From contig CBDAQA010000022.1 in assembly GCA_965198865.1 (NCBI GenBank), forward strand, positions 186,001 to 250,000: DNA of 64,000 nt. Reading direction: 5' to 3'. This document shows positions 54,748 through 62,720 of the stretch, one piece after another. Below the pieces are notes generated by a model. The model searched no databases and had not been told where the DNA came from. It was given only the letters and a program-made list of their open reading frames with translations. The translations under genes were made by a program, and so were the position numbers. The number at the start of each line of letters is the position of its first letter. The first letter of the stretch is position 1. This stretch comes from CBDAQA01 sp965198865 (GTDB taxonomy: Bacteria > Planctomycetota > Phycisphaerae > Tepidisphaerales > Tepidisphaeraceae).

Positions 54748-55956
54748 TCACGCCACGTGCGACTTCTTCTTCCGCCCGCTCAGGTAGCTCTCCATGATGC
54801 AGTTGGAGAGCTCGCCGCTGCTGGTGTAGAACGCCACGCCCTTGGTCAGCTTGGTCAGCTGGTCGACGAAGCCGACCCAGTCCATGCCGTAGTAGTCCTC
54901 GATCAGCGCGAACGTGCTGATCCGGCACCCCTCCTTCGCCGCGAGGACCGCCTCCTTCAGCGTTGCAACCGTGCTCTTGGGGTCGGGCGGGTACAGCAGG
55001 TGGACGAAGTCGCCCTCGACGTGGGCGGTGGGCTGGCCGTCGGTCACGATGAACAGCTGCTTGTTCTCGCTGGGCCGCTTCCGCAGGATCCGGCGGGCCA
55101 GCTGCAACCCCATGTGCAGGTTGGTGAAGTGCTGCGGGGCCTTGTCGATCTGGTTGATCGGCACCTTCAGCCGAACCTGGTAATCGTAGATCGTCACCGG
55201 CTTGGGCATGGTGAGCGGGATCATCGCCTCGGGGATCTGCGTCGCGCCGCTGTAGAAGCCGACGAAGTCGATCGAGTCCTGCGGGAAGCGCTGCCGCACC
55301 AGCGCCTGCATGGCCAGCGCGACCTTCTTGGCCGACAGGAACCGGTCGTACCGCATCATCGACCCGCTCATGTCCAGCAGCACCACCGTGCTGCAACTGG
55401 TCGTCCCCTCGTGCAGGTGCAGCTCGAAGTCCTTCTCGTCGAACTTGATCTTGGCCAGGCCCAAGGGGTGCGTGGTCGAAGAACCCGCGGCGGAGCCGCC
55501 GGGCTCTGTGCCCTTGTTCGGCACGCCGTGGCGGGCCAGGGCATTGTGCAGGGTCTGGTGCAGGTCCAGTTCGGAGACGGGGTCGCCGAACTGGTACGGC
55601 TTGGTGCCGTCCATGCGCTCGCCGTTCGCCCCGGCGGTGATCTTCTCGTGGCCGTCGCGGGCGCCGTTGCGGAGGTTGGCGAACACCTCCATCAGCGCCC
55701 GCCGCTGCATCTTGCCCACGCTGCGCGGCGTCAGCCGCAGCTTCCCCTTGCCGTCCTTGTCCAGCATCCCGTCCTTGAGCAGCTGCTCGAGCAGCTCGGA
55801 CTGCTCGTCGTTCTTGGGGTTCTTCATCATCTGCTCCAGCGCCTTCATGGCCTGGTCGCCGTACTGCATGATGAAGTCCATGAGCTGGTCGAACCCGAAC
55901 AGGCTGTCGTGTTCCGGGAACTCCTCGCCGTCGAACTCGCCGTAGTAGTACTTCAT
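54748..55956 (-). CDS. VWA-domain protein
   Basis: The protein has 402 residues. The C-terminal half (about 205-400) is a von Willebrand A domain with the metal site TVVLLDMSGSM (DxSxS), the later NLHMGLQLARRI (Thr replaced by Asn in the usual TNL context) and FIVTDGQPTA. The N-terminal region is helical. Related proteins are chaperone-like partners of MoxR ATPases, but no MoxR gene is in the window. The palindrome at 55487-55511 lies inside the gene, in frame, and encodes about eight residues around EPGGSAAG. I start at 55956. Confidence 0.85.
   Translation of the reverse strand: MKYYYGEFDGEEFPEHDSLFGFDQLMDFIMQYGDQAMKALEQMMKNPKNDEQSELLEQLLKDGMLDKDGKGKLRLTPRSVGKMQRRALMEVFANLRNGARDGHEKITAGANGERMDGTKPYQFGDPVSELDLHQTLHNALARHGVPNKGTEPGGSAAGSSTTHPLGLAKIKFDEKDFELHLHEGTTSCSTVVLLDMSGSMMRYDRFLSAKKVALAMQALVRQRFPQDSIDFVGFYSGATQIPEAMIPLTMPKPVTIYDYQVRLKVPINQIDKAPQHFTNLHMGLQLARRILRKRPSENKQLFIVTDGQPTAHVEGDFVHLLYPPDPKSTVATLKEAVLAAKEGCRISTFALIEDYYGMDWVGFVDQLTKLTKGVAFYTSSGELSNCIMESYLSGRKKKSHVA
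55487..55511. repeat. GCGGAGCCGCYGGGCTC palindrome, copy 2, inside the VWA gene
   Basis: GCGGCGGAGCCGCCGGGCTC plus five bases, matching copy 1 at 21 or so of 24 positions. It sits in a low-complexity linker of the protein and does not break the frame. Confidence 0.65.
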
Positions 55957-55981
55957 GGGTGGGCGATTGTAGGCCGGCCCC

Positions 55982-56174
55982 GAGCGCAGGCGTACCCGCC
56001 GAAGTCGAAGGGCCCAGCCGGCATGGGGCGAGGGGTGGATCGCGCGAGGGGCGTGGCAGTCGAACTTCTGGCGCACCGCCACGAAGACGCAAGCGACTGC
56101 CAGCGTCTCCGCGCTGGTCGCGCGTCGCCCTCTGCCGGCTGGACTCCTCGACTTCGGCGAGTACGCATGCGCTC
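55982..56174. repeat. 193-bp structured inverted repeat
   Basis: Arms of 50 bases (55982-56031 and 56125-56174) pair at about 43 positions, starting GAGCGCAGGCGTACCCGCCG on the left. The 93-base middle has its own stems, GGCAGTCG with CGACTGCC and TGGCG with CGCCA. The whole would fold into a long arm with an internal branch. The right arm covers two bases of the glycosyltransferase stop codon. It lies between two leftward genes and could be a MITE-like element, an RNA or a terminator. I see no target duplication. Confidence 0.85.
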
Positions 56175-56970
56175 AGAGCGTTGCGACGGAAATCGCCCTC
56201 GTCGTCACCACCGGTCGCCCCGCCCCGCGCATCGCCCGGCGCAGCTTCAGCGTGTCCTTGATCATGCTCCAGCCGTGGTTCACCATCCGCACGGTGGTCG
56301 GGTCGACGTACTTGAAGAAGACCGGCACCTCGTCGATCCGCATCCGGGCGGCTCCCGCGCGGGCGAGGAACTCGACGTCGAAGAAGAAGCCGTCGGTCGT
56401 CATGGCCGGGCCGATCCGCTCCCAGGCGGCGGCGGTGATCCCCTTGAGGCCGGCCTGCGTGTCGCCGATCGCGATGGGCAGCATCTGCCGCAGCCACCAG
56501 TTGAAGCTCCGGCTCATCAGGTGGCGACGGTAGATGTTCGGGAAGTCGCGCGGGCTGATCAGGAACTGGCTGTCGGGGTTCGCCCGGTTCACCACGGCCA
56601 GGTCGGCGCCGGCCTCGAGCAGGTGCAGGATCTTGACCGACTCCTCGGGGTCGTACGCCAGGTCGCAGTCGGTGTAGACCTTGAACGGCGTGTCGGCCAG
56701 GGCGAGCCCGCGGCGCAGGGCGTACCCCTTGCCGCGGTTGCGGTCGTACGCCTCGACCCGCATCTGCGGGGCGTAGTCGTCGGTCATCGCCCGCAGCTTG
56801 GCGACGGTGTCGTCGCTGCAGCCGTCGCAGACGAACAGGCAGCACCAGTCCTGGTGGGCCGACAGGAAGCGGAACAGCCGGGTGACGGTCTCCTCGATGA
56901 ACGCCGAGGCGTTGTAGGTCGGCAGCACCAGCGTGCAGTGGTGCCGCGGGGTCGGGATCGCATCGGGCAT
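56173..56970 (-). CDS. GT2 glycosyltransferase, DPM1/dolichol-phosphate-sugar type
   Basis: The protein has 265 residues. TLVLPTYNASAFIEETVTRL, VCDGCSDDTVAKLRAM, RNRGKGYALRRGLALADTPF and VYTDCDLAYDPEE carry the nucleotide and metal sites of the GT2 fold; QAGLKGITAAAWERI is typical of the polyprenyl-phosphate sugar group. There is no membrane domain. It may charge a lipid carrier or extend a glycan. I start at 56970 on homology; the frame is open to 57144. Confidence 0.88.
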   Translation of the reverse strand: MPDAIPTPRHHCTLVLPTYNASAFIEETVTRLFRFLSAHQDWCCLFVCDGCSDDTVAKLRAMTDDYAPQMRVEAYDRNRGKGYALRRGLALADTPFKVYTDCDLAYDPEESVKILHLLEAGADLAVVNRANPDSQFLISPRDFPNIYRRHLMSRSFNWWLRQMLPIAIGDTQAGLKGITAAAWERIGPAMTTDGFFFDVEFLARAGAARMRIDEVPVFFKYVDPTTVRMVNHGWSMIKDTLKLRRAMRGAGRPVVTTRAISVATL

Positions 56971-57170
56971 GGTCACGTCCGGTCGGAGGTCGGGGGGACC
57001 GATAACATCGGCCCGGCGGAGCATAGTATCGGCCAGTCCGACCCGATCTGGCCAGCAGTTGGGGGCATCCCAGGCGAAAAGTGGAAGAAACGGGCTACCC
57101 GGACTGGGGGGATGCTCTGGCCTCTCCAGACAACCCCTCGTCACGCGATGCCTTGCGTGATGCGAGTGGC

Positions 57171-57215
57171 ATCGCAGCCGCGGGGCTTCAGCCCGCGGGG
57201 CCGCGCGGCTGCGAT
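57171..57215 (-). terminator. Palindrome after the beta-helix gene
   Basis: ATCGCAGCCGCG (57171-57182) pairs with CGCGGCTGCGAT (57204-57215), with an inner GGGGCTTCAGCCC stem. It lies nine bases beyond the stop of the leftward beta-helix gene. The GCTTCAGC core returns in the hairpin at 59275. Confidence 0.65.
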
Positions 57216-57223
57216 CGTGGTCC

Positions 57224-59206
57224 TCACGCCACGGTGAACGTCCCGATCGCCTTGGCGACGGCCGGGTTGCCGGTGGCGTCGGTCACCTGGCCGGCGACGA
57301 CCGAGACCGTGTAGGTGCCGGCGTCGGTCTTCTCCCACGTGCCGCCGGGGGCGGTGATCGAGTAGGTGGCCGTGAGCGTGGTGCCGGAGCCGGTGTAGGA
57401 GACGAGCTTCACCGCCTGGCTGTAGCCGTTGGGGCCGGCGACCTTCAGGTCGCCGTTGGTCATCGACGCGGCCGACATGGCGACGTTGTCGGTGTAGGTG
57501 ACGGTGAACGCGTAAGTGGTCGCCCCGGCGGTGACGGCCGGCAGCTTGGCGACGGCGGTCGGGGGTACGACGTCGACCTCGTCGGCGCCGATGTCGTACG
57601 CCGAGCCCTCAAGCGTGGGCTGGCCGAAGAAGTCGGTGGCGGGGGGCGTCAAGCCGAGCGTTTTGAGGTTCACGCCCGCGTTGATCAGGGGCGAAGCAAT
57701 TGCCAGCCGGTAGGCGCTGAGCTTCGACAGCGTCCCCTCGTAGCCGATCGTCCCGCCACCGCCGGGGCTCGCCAGTTGGGGGTTGACGGTCAGGCCCGTG
57801 GCGACCGTGCCGACCTTTTCCTGGCCGGTTGCGTTGCGCCAGTTGGCCAGGGTGGAATAAGTGGTGCCGAGCCACGACAGGCCGGCCGTGGTGGTCGAGC
57901 CGGCCCAGTAGTCGTTCCCCTGGAACAGCAGCCCCGTCCCGGCGGTGTTGACCAGGATCGGCGTCCCGCCGGACGCGACGTCGAGGATGTTGTTGCGGAT
58001 GTGGACGTTGGTGGTGGCCGCGAAGATCTGGATGCCCTTGGGGGCGTTGGCGCCGGTCTTGGCGTTGAAGATCGTGTTGCCGTACAGCTCCAGGCCGGTC
58101 AGGGCGCTGGTGCCGTTGGGCGCGTACAGCACGATGGCGGCGTAGTTCAGCTTCCCCCCGTCGTTCTGGCTGACGTTGTACCGGACCGTGTTGCCGCTCC
58201 AGGTGGTCGCCTTGGCGAACTGGCACAGCAGGATGCCGGCGCCCGCGTTGTCGTGGCTGTAGTTAAACTGCAGCACGGCGTCGGTCGTCCCGCCGTCGAG
58301 GTCGAACCCGTCGCCGTCGGCGTGGCCGGCGGTGTTGGCGTAGCTCTCGTCGTACTGGATGGTCACGCGGTCGCTGTTGTAGGTCCAGATGCCGCAGGGG
58401 CCGCTGTTGTAATTGTTGTTGTTCTTGCCGTTGCCGTAGGCGACGCAGTGCTCCACGGTGGCCACCGAGACGTTGCCCAGCTCGATGCCGTTGCCGCTGG
58501 CGAGGTGGATCGCGTTGCCCCCGTTGTCGTAGGCCGAGACGAAGGCCACGTAGAGGTCGGCGTGGGCCAGGCCGTAGGGGGCGGGGTTGGCGGTGTAGGC
58601 GCCGGCGTAGCTGAACAGGCCCGCCTCGTCGTCGTCGTGCAGGGTGGCGTAGGTGACCGAGACGTGGTCGAACCCGTTGGTGGTGGTGGCCGCCCCGATG
58701 CCGATCCCGCGCAGGCCGAACCCGCCCACGTCCACCTGCGTGATCGTGATGCCGTTGGCCAGCCGGCCGCCGCTGGTGCGGTCGTTGAACAGGCTGATGC
58801 CGGTCGAGGCGTCGTTGGTGGGGCTGCTGCCCTCGACGTTGAGGTTGGAGAGGGCGATGCCGGAGGTGTCGGTGACGTCGATGCCGTCGGCCGCCCCGCC
58901 GTAGATCTCGGCCCGGCCGGTGCCGTAGGACGAGATCGCGATCGGGGCGGCCGTGGTGCCGACGTCGCCCGCGCCCAGCTTCAGCGTGCCGCTGAACTTC
59001 GCCCCGCCCTGGAACAGCACCGCGTCGCCGGCGGCCAGCGCGATCGTGTTCACCTTGGCCAGCGTCTTCCACGCGGTCGTCGAACTCGTTCCAGCGGCGA
59101 GGTCGTTGCCGGTCGCGCTGACGTAGTAGGTGTGCGACAGGAACCGCCGCGGCTCGAGCGCGTCGACGGTGGCCCCAGGCGCGGATGGACGGGTACGACG
59201 CCTCAT
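57224..59206 (-). CDS. LEPR-XLL right-handed beta-helix protein
   Basis: The protein has 660 residues. ALEPRRFLS near the N-terminus is the LEPR-XLL surface-sorting motif. YYVSATGNDLAAGTSSTTAW is the usual entry to a parallel beta-helix, which continues to about 500 with rungs such as GIALSNLNVEG, NGITITQVDVGG and HVHIRNNILDVA-like NVHIRNNILDVASGGT. About 545-660 form a beta-sandwich module (AFTVTYTDNVAMSAASMTNG). Such proteins often bind or cut polysaccharides; no catalytic residues can be assigned. Probably exported. Confidence 0.88.
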   Translation of the reverse strand: MRRRTRPSAPGATVDALEPRRFLSHTYYVSATGNDLAAGTSSTTAWKTLAKVNTIALAAGDAVLFQGGAKFSGTLKLGAGDVGTTAAPIAISSYGTGRAEIYGGAADGIDVTDTSGIALSNLNVEGSSPTNDASTGISLFNDRTSGGRLANGITITQVDVGGFGLRGIGIGAATTTNGFDHVSVTYATLHDDDEAGLFSYAGAYTANPAPYGLAHADLYVAFVSAYDNGGNAIHLASGNGIELGNVSVATVEHCVAYGNGKNNNNYNSGPCGIWTYNSDRVTIQYDESYANTAGHADGDGFDLDGGTTDAVLQFNYSHDNAGAGILLCQFAKATTWSGNTVRYNVSQNDGGKLNYAAIVLYAPNGTSALTGLELYGNTIFNAKTGANAPKGIQIFAATTNVHIRNNILDVASGGTPILVNTAGTGLLFQGNDYWAGSTTTAGLSWLGTTYSTLANWRNATGQEKVGTVATGLTVNPQLASPGGGGTIGYEGTLSKLSAYRLAIASPLINAGVNLKTLGLTPPATDFFGQPTLEGSAYDIGADEVDVVPPTAVAKLPAVTAGATTYAFTVTYTDNVAMSAASMTNGDLKVAGPNGYSQAVKLVSYTGSGTTLTATYSITAPGGTWEKTDAGTYTVSVVAGQVTDATGNPAVAKAIGTFTVA

Positions 59207-59274
59207 GGCGAGCGACCATACCGCCCCATCTGAGGAATACCAAAGGATTCGACAATCCCGCGGCGGTGTCGCGG

Positions 59275-59296
59275 CAGGGTTGCTTCAGCAACCCTG
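59275..59296. repeat. Hairpin before mnmA
   Basis: CAGGGTTGCT-TC-AGCAACCCTG, a perfect 10-bp stem between the divergent beta-helix and mnmA genes. It shares the GCTTCAGC core with the palindrome at 57171. Confidence 0.65.
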
Positions 59297-59330
59297 ACGA
59301 CGAACCCCCGCCATCGGCTAGAATCCCGGC

Positions 59331-60464
59331 ATGTCGCCGAACCGGGTCAAGGGCAAGAAGGTCGTGGTCGCGATGAGCGGCGGCGTGGACAGCTCCGTCG
59401 CGGCGGCCCTGCTGCAGCGGCAGGGGTACGACGTGCTCGGCTGCTTCATGCGCCTCGGGTCGCCCGACGGCGTGGAGGAGCCCGAATCCTGTTCCACGAC
59501 CCCCGGCGTGAAGCACAAGCAGGGCTGCTGCTCGGTGCTGGACGCCGCCGACGCGCACCGCGTCGCGGGTCTGCTGGGGATCCCGCTGTACGTGCTGAAC
59601 TTCCAGGCCGAGTTCGGCCGGGTGATCGACTACTTCGTGTCGGAGTACAACCGCGGCCGGACGCCCAACCCCTGCGTGCGGTGCAACGACTGGCTGAAGT
59701 TCGGCCGGCTGGCGAGGTACGCCGAGGCGGTGGGCGCCGACTTCATCGCCAGCGGGCACTACGCGCGGATGGGGATCGACCCCGTCACCGGTCGCAAGGC
59801 CCTGATGCGCGGCGTCGATGCCAAGAAGGACCAGAGCTACGTGCTGTTCGGCATGACGCCCACCGCGGTGGAGCACACGCTGCTGCCGATCGGCGAGCTG
59901 GAGAAGCCGGCCGTGCGGGCGATCGCCGAGCAGCTGCGGCTGCCGGTGTTCAACAAGCCCGACAGCCAGGAGATCTGCTTCGTCCCCGACCAGGACTACG
60001 CCGGCCTGGTCCGCCGGCGAACGCCGACCGCGTTCCGCGGCGGCGACCTGGTGACGGCCGGCGGTGACGTCGTCGGCACCCATGACGGTCACCAGCAGTT
60101 CACCATCGGCCAGCGGAAGGGCGTTGGCGTCGCGCTGGGCTACCCGGTCTACGTGGTCGACATCGACCCGGCCGCCAACCGCGTCACCGTGGGCGACAAG
60201 GCGGCGCTGCTGCGGGACGAGCTGCGCGCGTTGCAGGTCAACGTGTTGGCCGATCGACCGTCGCTGACCGACGGCACCGGCCTGCGGTGCGTGGCCAAGA
60301 TCCGGTACAACGCCGACCCCCAGCCGGCGACGGCATGGCTCGACGACGGCGAGCTGCGCGTGCGGTTCGACCAGCCGCAGTCGGCGGTGACGCCGGGCCA
60401 GGCGGTCGCCCTGTACGACGGCGACGTGGTCGTCGGCGGCGGGTGGATCGAGTCGGCGTCCTGA
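59331..60464 (+). CDS. mnmA: tRNA-specific 2-thiouridylase MnmA
   Basis: The protein has 377 residues and thiolates U34 of tRNA Lys, Glu and Gln. The PP-loop is AMSGGVDSSVAAALL; catalytic cysteines are C115 in NPCVRCN and C216 in QEICFVPD. The insert after the PP-loop (GSPDGVEEPESCSTTPG, QGCC) is rich in cysteine, a form I associate with planctomycete-type MnmA. The C-terminal barrel is normal (GQRKGVGVALGYPVYVV). The start follows a palindrome. Confidence 0.96.
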   Translation: MSPNRVKGKKVVVAMSGGVDSSVAAALLQRQGYDVLGCFMRLGSPDGVEEPESCSTTPGVKHKQGCCSVLDAADAHRVAGLLGIPLYVLNFQAEFGRVIDYFVSEYNRGRTPNPCVRCNDWLKFGRLARYAEAVGADFIASGHYARMGIDPVTGRKALMRGVDAKKDQSYVLFGMTPTAVEHTLLPIGELEKPAVRAIAEQLRLPVFNKPDSQEICFVPDQDYAGLVRRRTPTAFRGGDLVTAGGDVVGTHDGHQQFTIGQRKGVGVALGYPVYVVDIDPAANRVTVGDKAALLRDELRALQVNVLADRPSLTDGTGLRCVAKIRYNADPQPATAWLDDGELRVRFDQPQSAVTPGQAVALYDGDVVVGGGWIESAS

Positions 60465-60558
60465 ACCTGCTCGGGCAGCTATGATTCCCCACCGGTTCGC
60501 GTCCACCCTAGCCCAGTTTGCCGCCCGATCGGCTTCCGGGGTTGCTATTCTCACGACT

Positions 60559-60595
60559 GCCGTCGCTCGACTAGCCCGGCTAGTCGAGCGACGGC
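60559..60595 (+). terminator. Perfect 18-bp inverted repeat after mnmA
   Basis: GCCGTCGCTCGACTAGCC (60559-60576), one base, then its exact complement (60578-60595). There is no T-run, but the position 95 bases after mnmA suits a terminator. It is also the left border of the cassette region. Confidence 0.7.
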
Positions 60596-60681
60596 GACGT
60601 GTCATTGTCTAACCCGATATCCTGCGCCGTGCGCAATAGAATCAGTGGTCAGCCGGCAGCAGCATCGTCGGCCTTTGAAAG

Positions 60682-61047
60682 ATGCCGCCACCGTATCCAC
60701 AACCCGCACCGACCATTGACTACGCAGCCGGCCGACGGTCTGCGGCGACAGGATCGGCGTTGGCCTCGTTTTGCTTCGGCCTGTTGGTCTCCGCCGAGGC
60801 GATTTGGGCGCTCACGGTCATGTCGCGACTCAGTTGGCACGGTGGCGGTGACACGGACGCCTGGAGTATTCTCGGTTCCCCGTTGTTTATGGGAGCGATT
60901 GCCGCAGCGATCGGGCTCTCATGCGCCTTGTACGGGCTGTGGATAAAGGCGTCCGCGAACCGCCTGCGACTGATTGGCGGGTTGATGAGCGCTTCGTACC
61001 TCGTTCTCTACGCTCTGTTGCTAGCAATAGTCTTGATTTTGGCGTAA
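60682..61047 (+). CDS. Three-helix membrane protein, first cassette gene
   Basis: The protein has 121 residues with three membrane segments (about 24-48, 66-86, 96-120), for example LASFCFGLLVSAEAIWALTV. No family recognised. It ends 29 bases before attC1, the typical place for a cassette gene. The ribosome site is weak (GAAAG). Its left cassette border is unclear. Confidence 0.6.
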   Translation: MPPPYPQPAPTIDYAAGRRSAATGSALASFCFGLLVSAEAIWALTVMSRLSWHGGGDTDAWSILGSPLFMGAIAAAIGLSCALYGLWIKASANRLRLIGGLMSASYLVLYALLLAIVLILA

Positions 61048-61076
61048 CGATGGCTGCGGCCAGTCGGCGAGCTGCC

Positions 61077-61186
61077 GGCTAACCAGCCGTTGCTGTGGAC
61101 GGGCCCGCGTCGCGTCGTTAGCTTATTCTTATTCCACGTTCTTCCGGCGCGTCGCGTTGCCCGCCACAGAACGTCATCCGTTATGC
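61077..61186 (+). mobile_element. attC1 integron recombination site
   Basis: A 110-base imperfect palindrome with attC architecture. The R'' box is GGCTAAC (61077-61083), then CAGC, CGTT and GCTGTGGACGGGC; the other side is GCCCGCCACAGAACGTCATCC followed by the R' box GTTATGC (61180-61186). The TAAC/GTTA, CGTT/AACG, CTGTGG/CCACAG and CGGGC/GCCCG blocks pair, with unpaired bases between as in known attC sites. Length is in the known range. The lipoprotein ATG (61183) lies inside the R' box. Confidence 0.82.
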
Positions 61187-61551
61187 GGCTTCTCACGACC
61201 ATTCTTCTGCTGGCCGGTACATGCATTCTGGCAGTCGGGTGTGCACCGTCCGGTGCGGACCTCGCGCGGCACGACATCAGCCAGGGCCGCCTCGTGGTTC
61301 ACATGGCCGGCATGCCGGCACCCTGGTTCCTCGATTGCGCCAAACTCGCGCGAGACCGGTTGGGGGTCCGTTTTTCGCTAGACGGCTGTGTCGTCACAGG
61401 GCAATCCGAGCATCAGTTCGACGAGTACGACCGCGTCATGACCGAGGAGATCGAGCGGCGGTTTGGTCATGGCGTCTTGCAACGCCTCGCCGACGAGGCG
61501 GCGCGCGACTACAGGAAGCGCGAGCCCGCGGCATCCCGGCCAGCCGCATAA
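61183..61551 (+). CDS. Lipoprotein, second cassette gene
   Basis: The protein has 122 residues with a lipoprotein signal (RLLTTILLLAGTCILAVGC, lipobox LAVGC, Cys21 or so). The mature part (HDISQGRLVVHMAGMPAPW, RLGVRFSLDGCVVTGQSEHQ) has no recognised domain. The start codon is within attC1 and the TAA stop within the R'' box of attC2, so the gene fills its cassette exactly. Function unknown. Confidence 0.75.
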   Translation: MRLLTTILLLAGTCILAVGCAPSGADLARHDISQGRLVVHMAGMPAPWFLDCAKLARDRLGVRFSLDGCVVTGQSEHQFDEYDRVMTEEIERRFGHGVLQRLADEAARDYRKREPAASRPAA

Positions 61552-61558
61552 CCAGCCG
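61546..61558 (+). mobile_element. attC2, left fragment
   Basis: GCATAACCAGCCG. GCATAAC is the exact complement of the R' box GTTATGC at 62232, and AACCAGCCG matches attC1. The match stops at 61558, where the insertion begins. Confidence 0.75.
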
Positions 61559-61712
61559 ACTATGAAGCCTTCTTGGGTGCAAGTGTAAATTCTCGGGACC
61601 GCTCATCTATTTCTGCTTTCGACGGAGTGTTCGGCGCGCACCGCGTCCGTCGTCCGCCTTTCACGCCAAGGCGGCAGAGGCATACGAGGGGAAGCCGGAG
61701 GGGGGTGGGGAC

Positions 61713-61762
61713 GCGGGGCGGGGGGCACCGCTTGGGGCCGGATGGGGTGCCCCCCGCCCCGC
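61713..61762. repeat. 17-bp perfect inverted repeat in the IS remnant
   Basis: GCGGGGCGGGGGGCACC (61713-61729) and its exact complement (61746-61762) around a 16-base loop. It lies 50-100 bases downstream of the transposase fragment. Confidence 0.75.
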
Positions 61763-61814
61763 ATCTCTGCCGTCTCCTGGTCCGTCTTCCTCTTCCCACG
61801 TCGTCGTCGTCGTG

Positions 61815-62003
61815 TCACGCTCCCGGCCACGCCGATCCGCCGTCCCGCCGACACACCGCCGGCCGTGCCTCCAGCCGACTCTGCCGGTCCGAGGCGAACG
61901 ACGCGAACGCGTGCGCCGCGTTGGCCGGGTCGAACACGCACAGGACGGAGTTGAACTTCCCCAGGTCGATCGCGACAATGCGGCTGTACGGGAACGCGTG
62001 CAT
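61815..62003 (-). pseudogene. IS110-family transposase N-terminal fragment
   Basis: The first 35 or so codons read HAFPYSRIVAIDLGKFNSVL and then CVFDPANAAHAF, the DEDD domain start of IS110 transposases, with the first catalytic Asp in AIDLGK. After that similarity ends in Arg/Ala-rich residues and a stop after 62 codons. The DEDD remainder and the C-terminal domain with the catalytic serine are missing. Confidence 0.8.
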
Positions 62004-62141
62004 GGCGAGTGCTCCTCCCGGGCGAAACGGTGCCTTGGCGGCGAGTGACCCCTCGACCGCTCAACTATGATTGTGGCACACAAACTGTGACCACGTTTGC
62101 ACCCAGGTTCCGCGAGGAGCACTCGGCTTGCATGGGTTCTC

Positions 62142-62238
62142 TGCTGTGGACGGCCCCGCCTGACGTCTGGTAGTCTCAGGAAGTTCGGGGTTGGCCACGC
62201 GCGTCGCGTCGCCCGCTACAGAACGTCATCCGTTATGC
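62142..62238 (+). mobile_element. attC2, right fragment
   Basis: Resumes with TGCTGTGGACGGCCCCG, the inner left half of attC1, and ends with CGCCCGCTACAGAACGTCAT and the R' box GTTATGC (62232-62238). With the fragment at 61546 it would make an attC of about 110 bases. Confidence 0.75.
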
Positions 62239-62242
62239 AACC

Positions 62243-62698
62243 GTGGCGGAGCGGGAATCACAACTCGACCGAGCCGCAGACTACGCCATGGCTGAGGCAG
62301 CCCGGGTCGGCGATCCGGCGAAACTGCCGCCGGCCGTTCGCACCGTTCTGCTGGTCCATGCTGCCCAGGGCATCATCGACAACGGCGGCCTGCAATACTT
62401 CTTCGAGTCCGACTGGCCCGATCAACCGCCGTATTCGACCTTCGTCGACGCATACCGGGCCATTGGCTCCGCGGCCGAGGCGGATGCCCTCGCCGCGGCC
62501 GTGCTATTGTTCCCGTTCACCGAGCCGCACAAACACCAGCGCCGCCGCGACAAGTTTTTGGATCAGTTTCTAGAGGATGGTGGGCATCGGTCGGACAGCC
62601 CCTTCGCGCCCTACACCGAACAACTCTGCGGCAACGATACAATCTGGAAAAAGCTAGCTGCATACGTCGCCAGCAACAGTGCGGCGTTCCCGCGGTAA
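62243..62698 (+). CDS. DMP19-family (DUF4375) protein, third cassette gene
   Basis: The protein has 151 residues. VLLVHAAQGIIDNGGLQYFF, ESDWPDQPPYSTFVDAYRAI and the later PFTEPHKHQRRRDKFLD match the DMP19/DUF4375 family, whose founding member is a neisserial DNA-mimic protein; function here is unproved. The GTG at 62243 is chosen, with ATG 62288 as alternative. It lies five bases after attC2 and ends 22 bases before attC3. Confidence 0.8.
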   Translation: MAERESQLDRAADYAMAEAARVGDPAKLPPAVRTVLLVHAAQGIIDNGGLQYFFESDWPDQPPYSTFVDAYRAIGSAAEADALAAAVLLFPFTEPHKHQRRRDKFLDQFLEDGGHRSDSPFAPYTEQLCGNDTIWKKLAAYVASNSAAFPR

Positions 62699-62720
62699 AA
62701 CTCTCGGCAATCCGGAGGTT

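Larger units (their letters stand above)
61559..62141 (-). mobile_element. Remnant of an IS110-family element inserted in attC2
   Basis: About 583 bases separate the two halves of attC2. They hold an IS110-type transposase fragment (61815-62003, -) and, further left, a very GC-rich stretch with the palindrome at 61713-61762. Members of the IS110/IS1111 family are known to insert into attC sites. No intact transposase and no clear ends were found, so the element has decayed. Confidence 0.7.

Noticed and set aside
54370..57237. 955-codon + frame opposite the VWA and glycosyltransferase genes
   Set aside because: It is a shadow of two well-recognised - strand genes and has no domain of its own.
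60607..60613. GTCTAAC, a perfect RYYYAAC box, as the start of another attC before the first cassette gene
   Set aside because: No matching GTTRRRY box or inner pairing blocks follow within 140 bases.
62235..62573. Frame from the ATG in the attC2 R' box as the third cassette gene
   Set aside because: Its Ser/Arg/Pro-rich translation matches nothing, while the other frame gives a clear DMP19-family protein.
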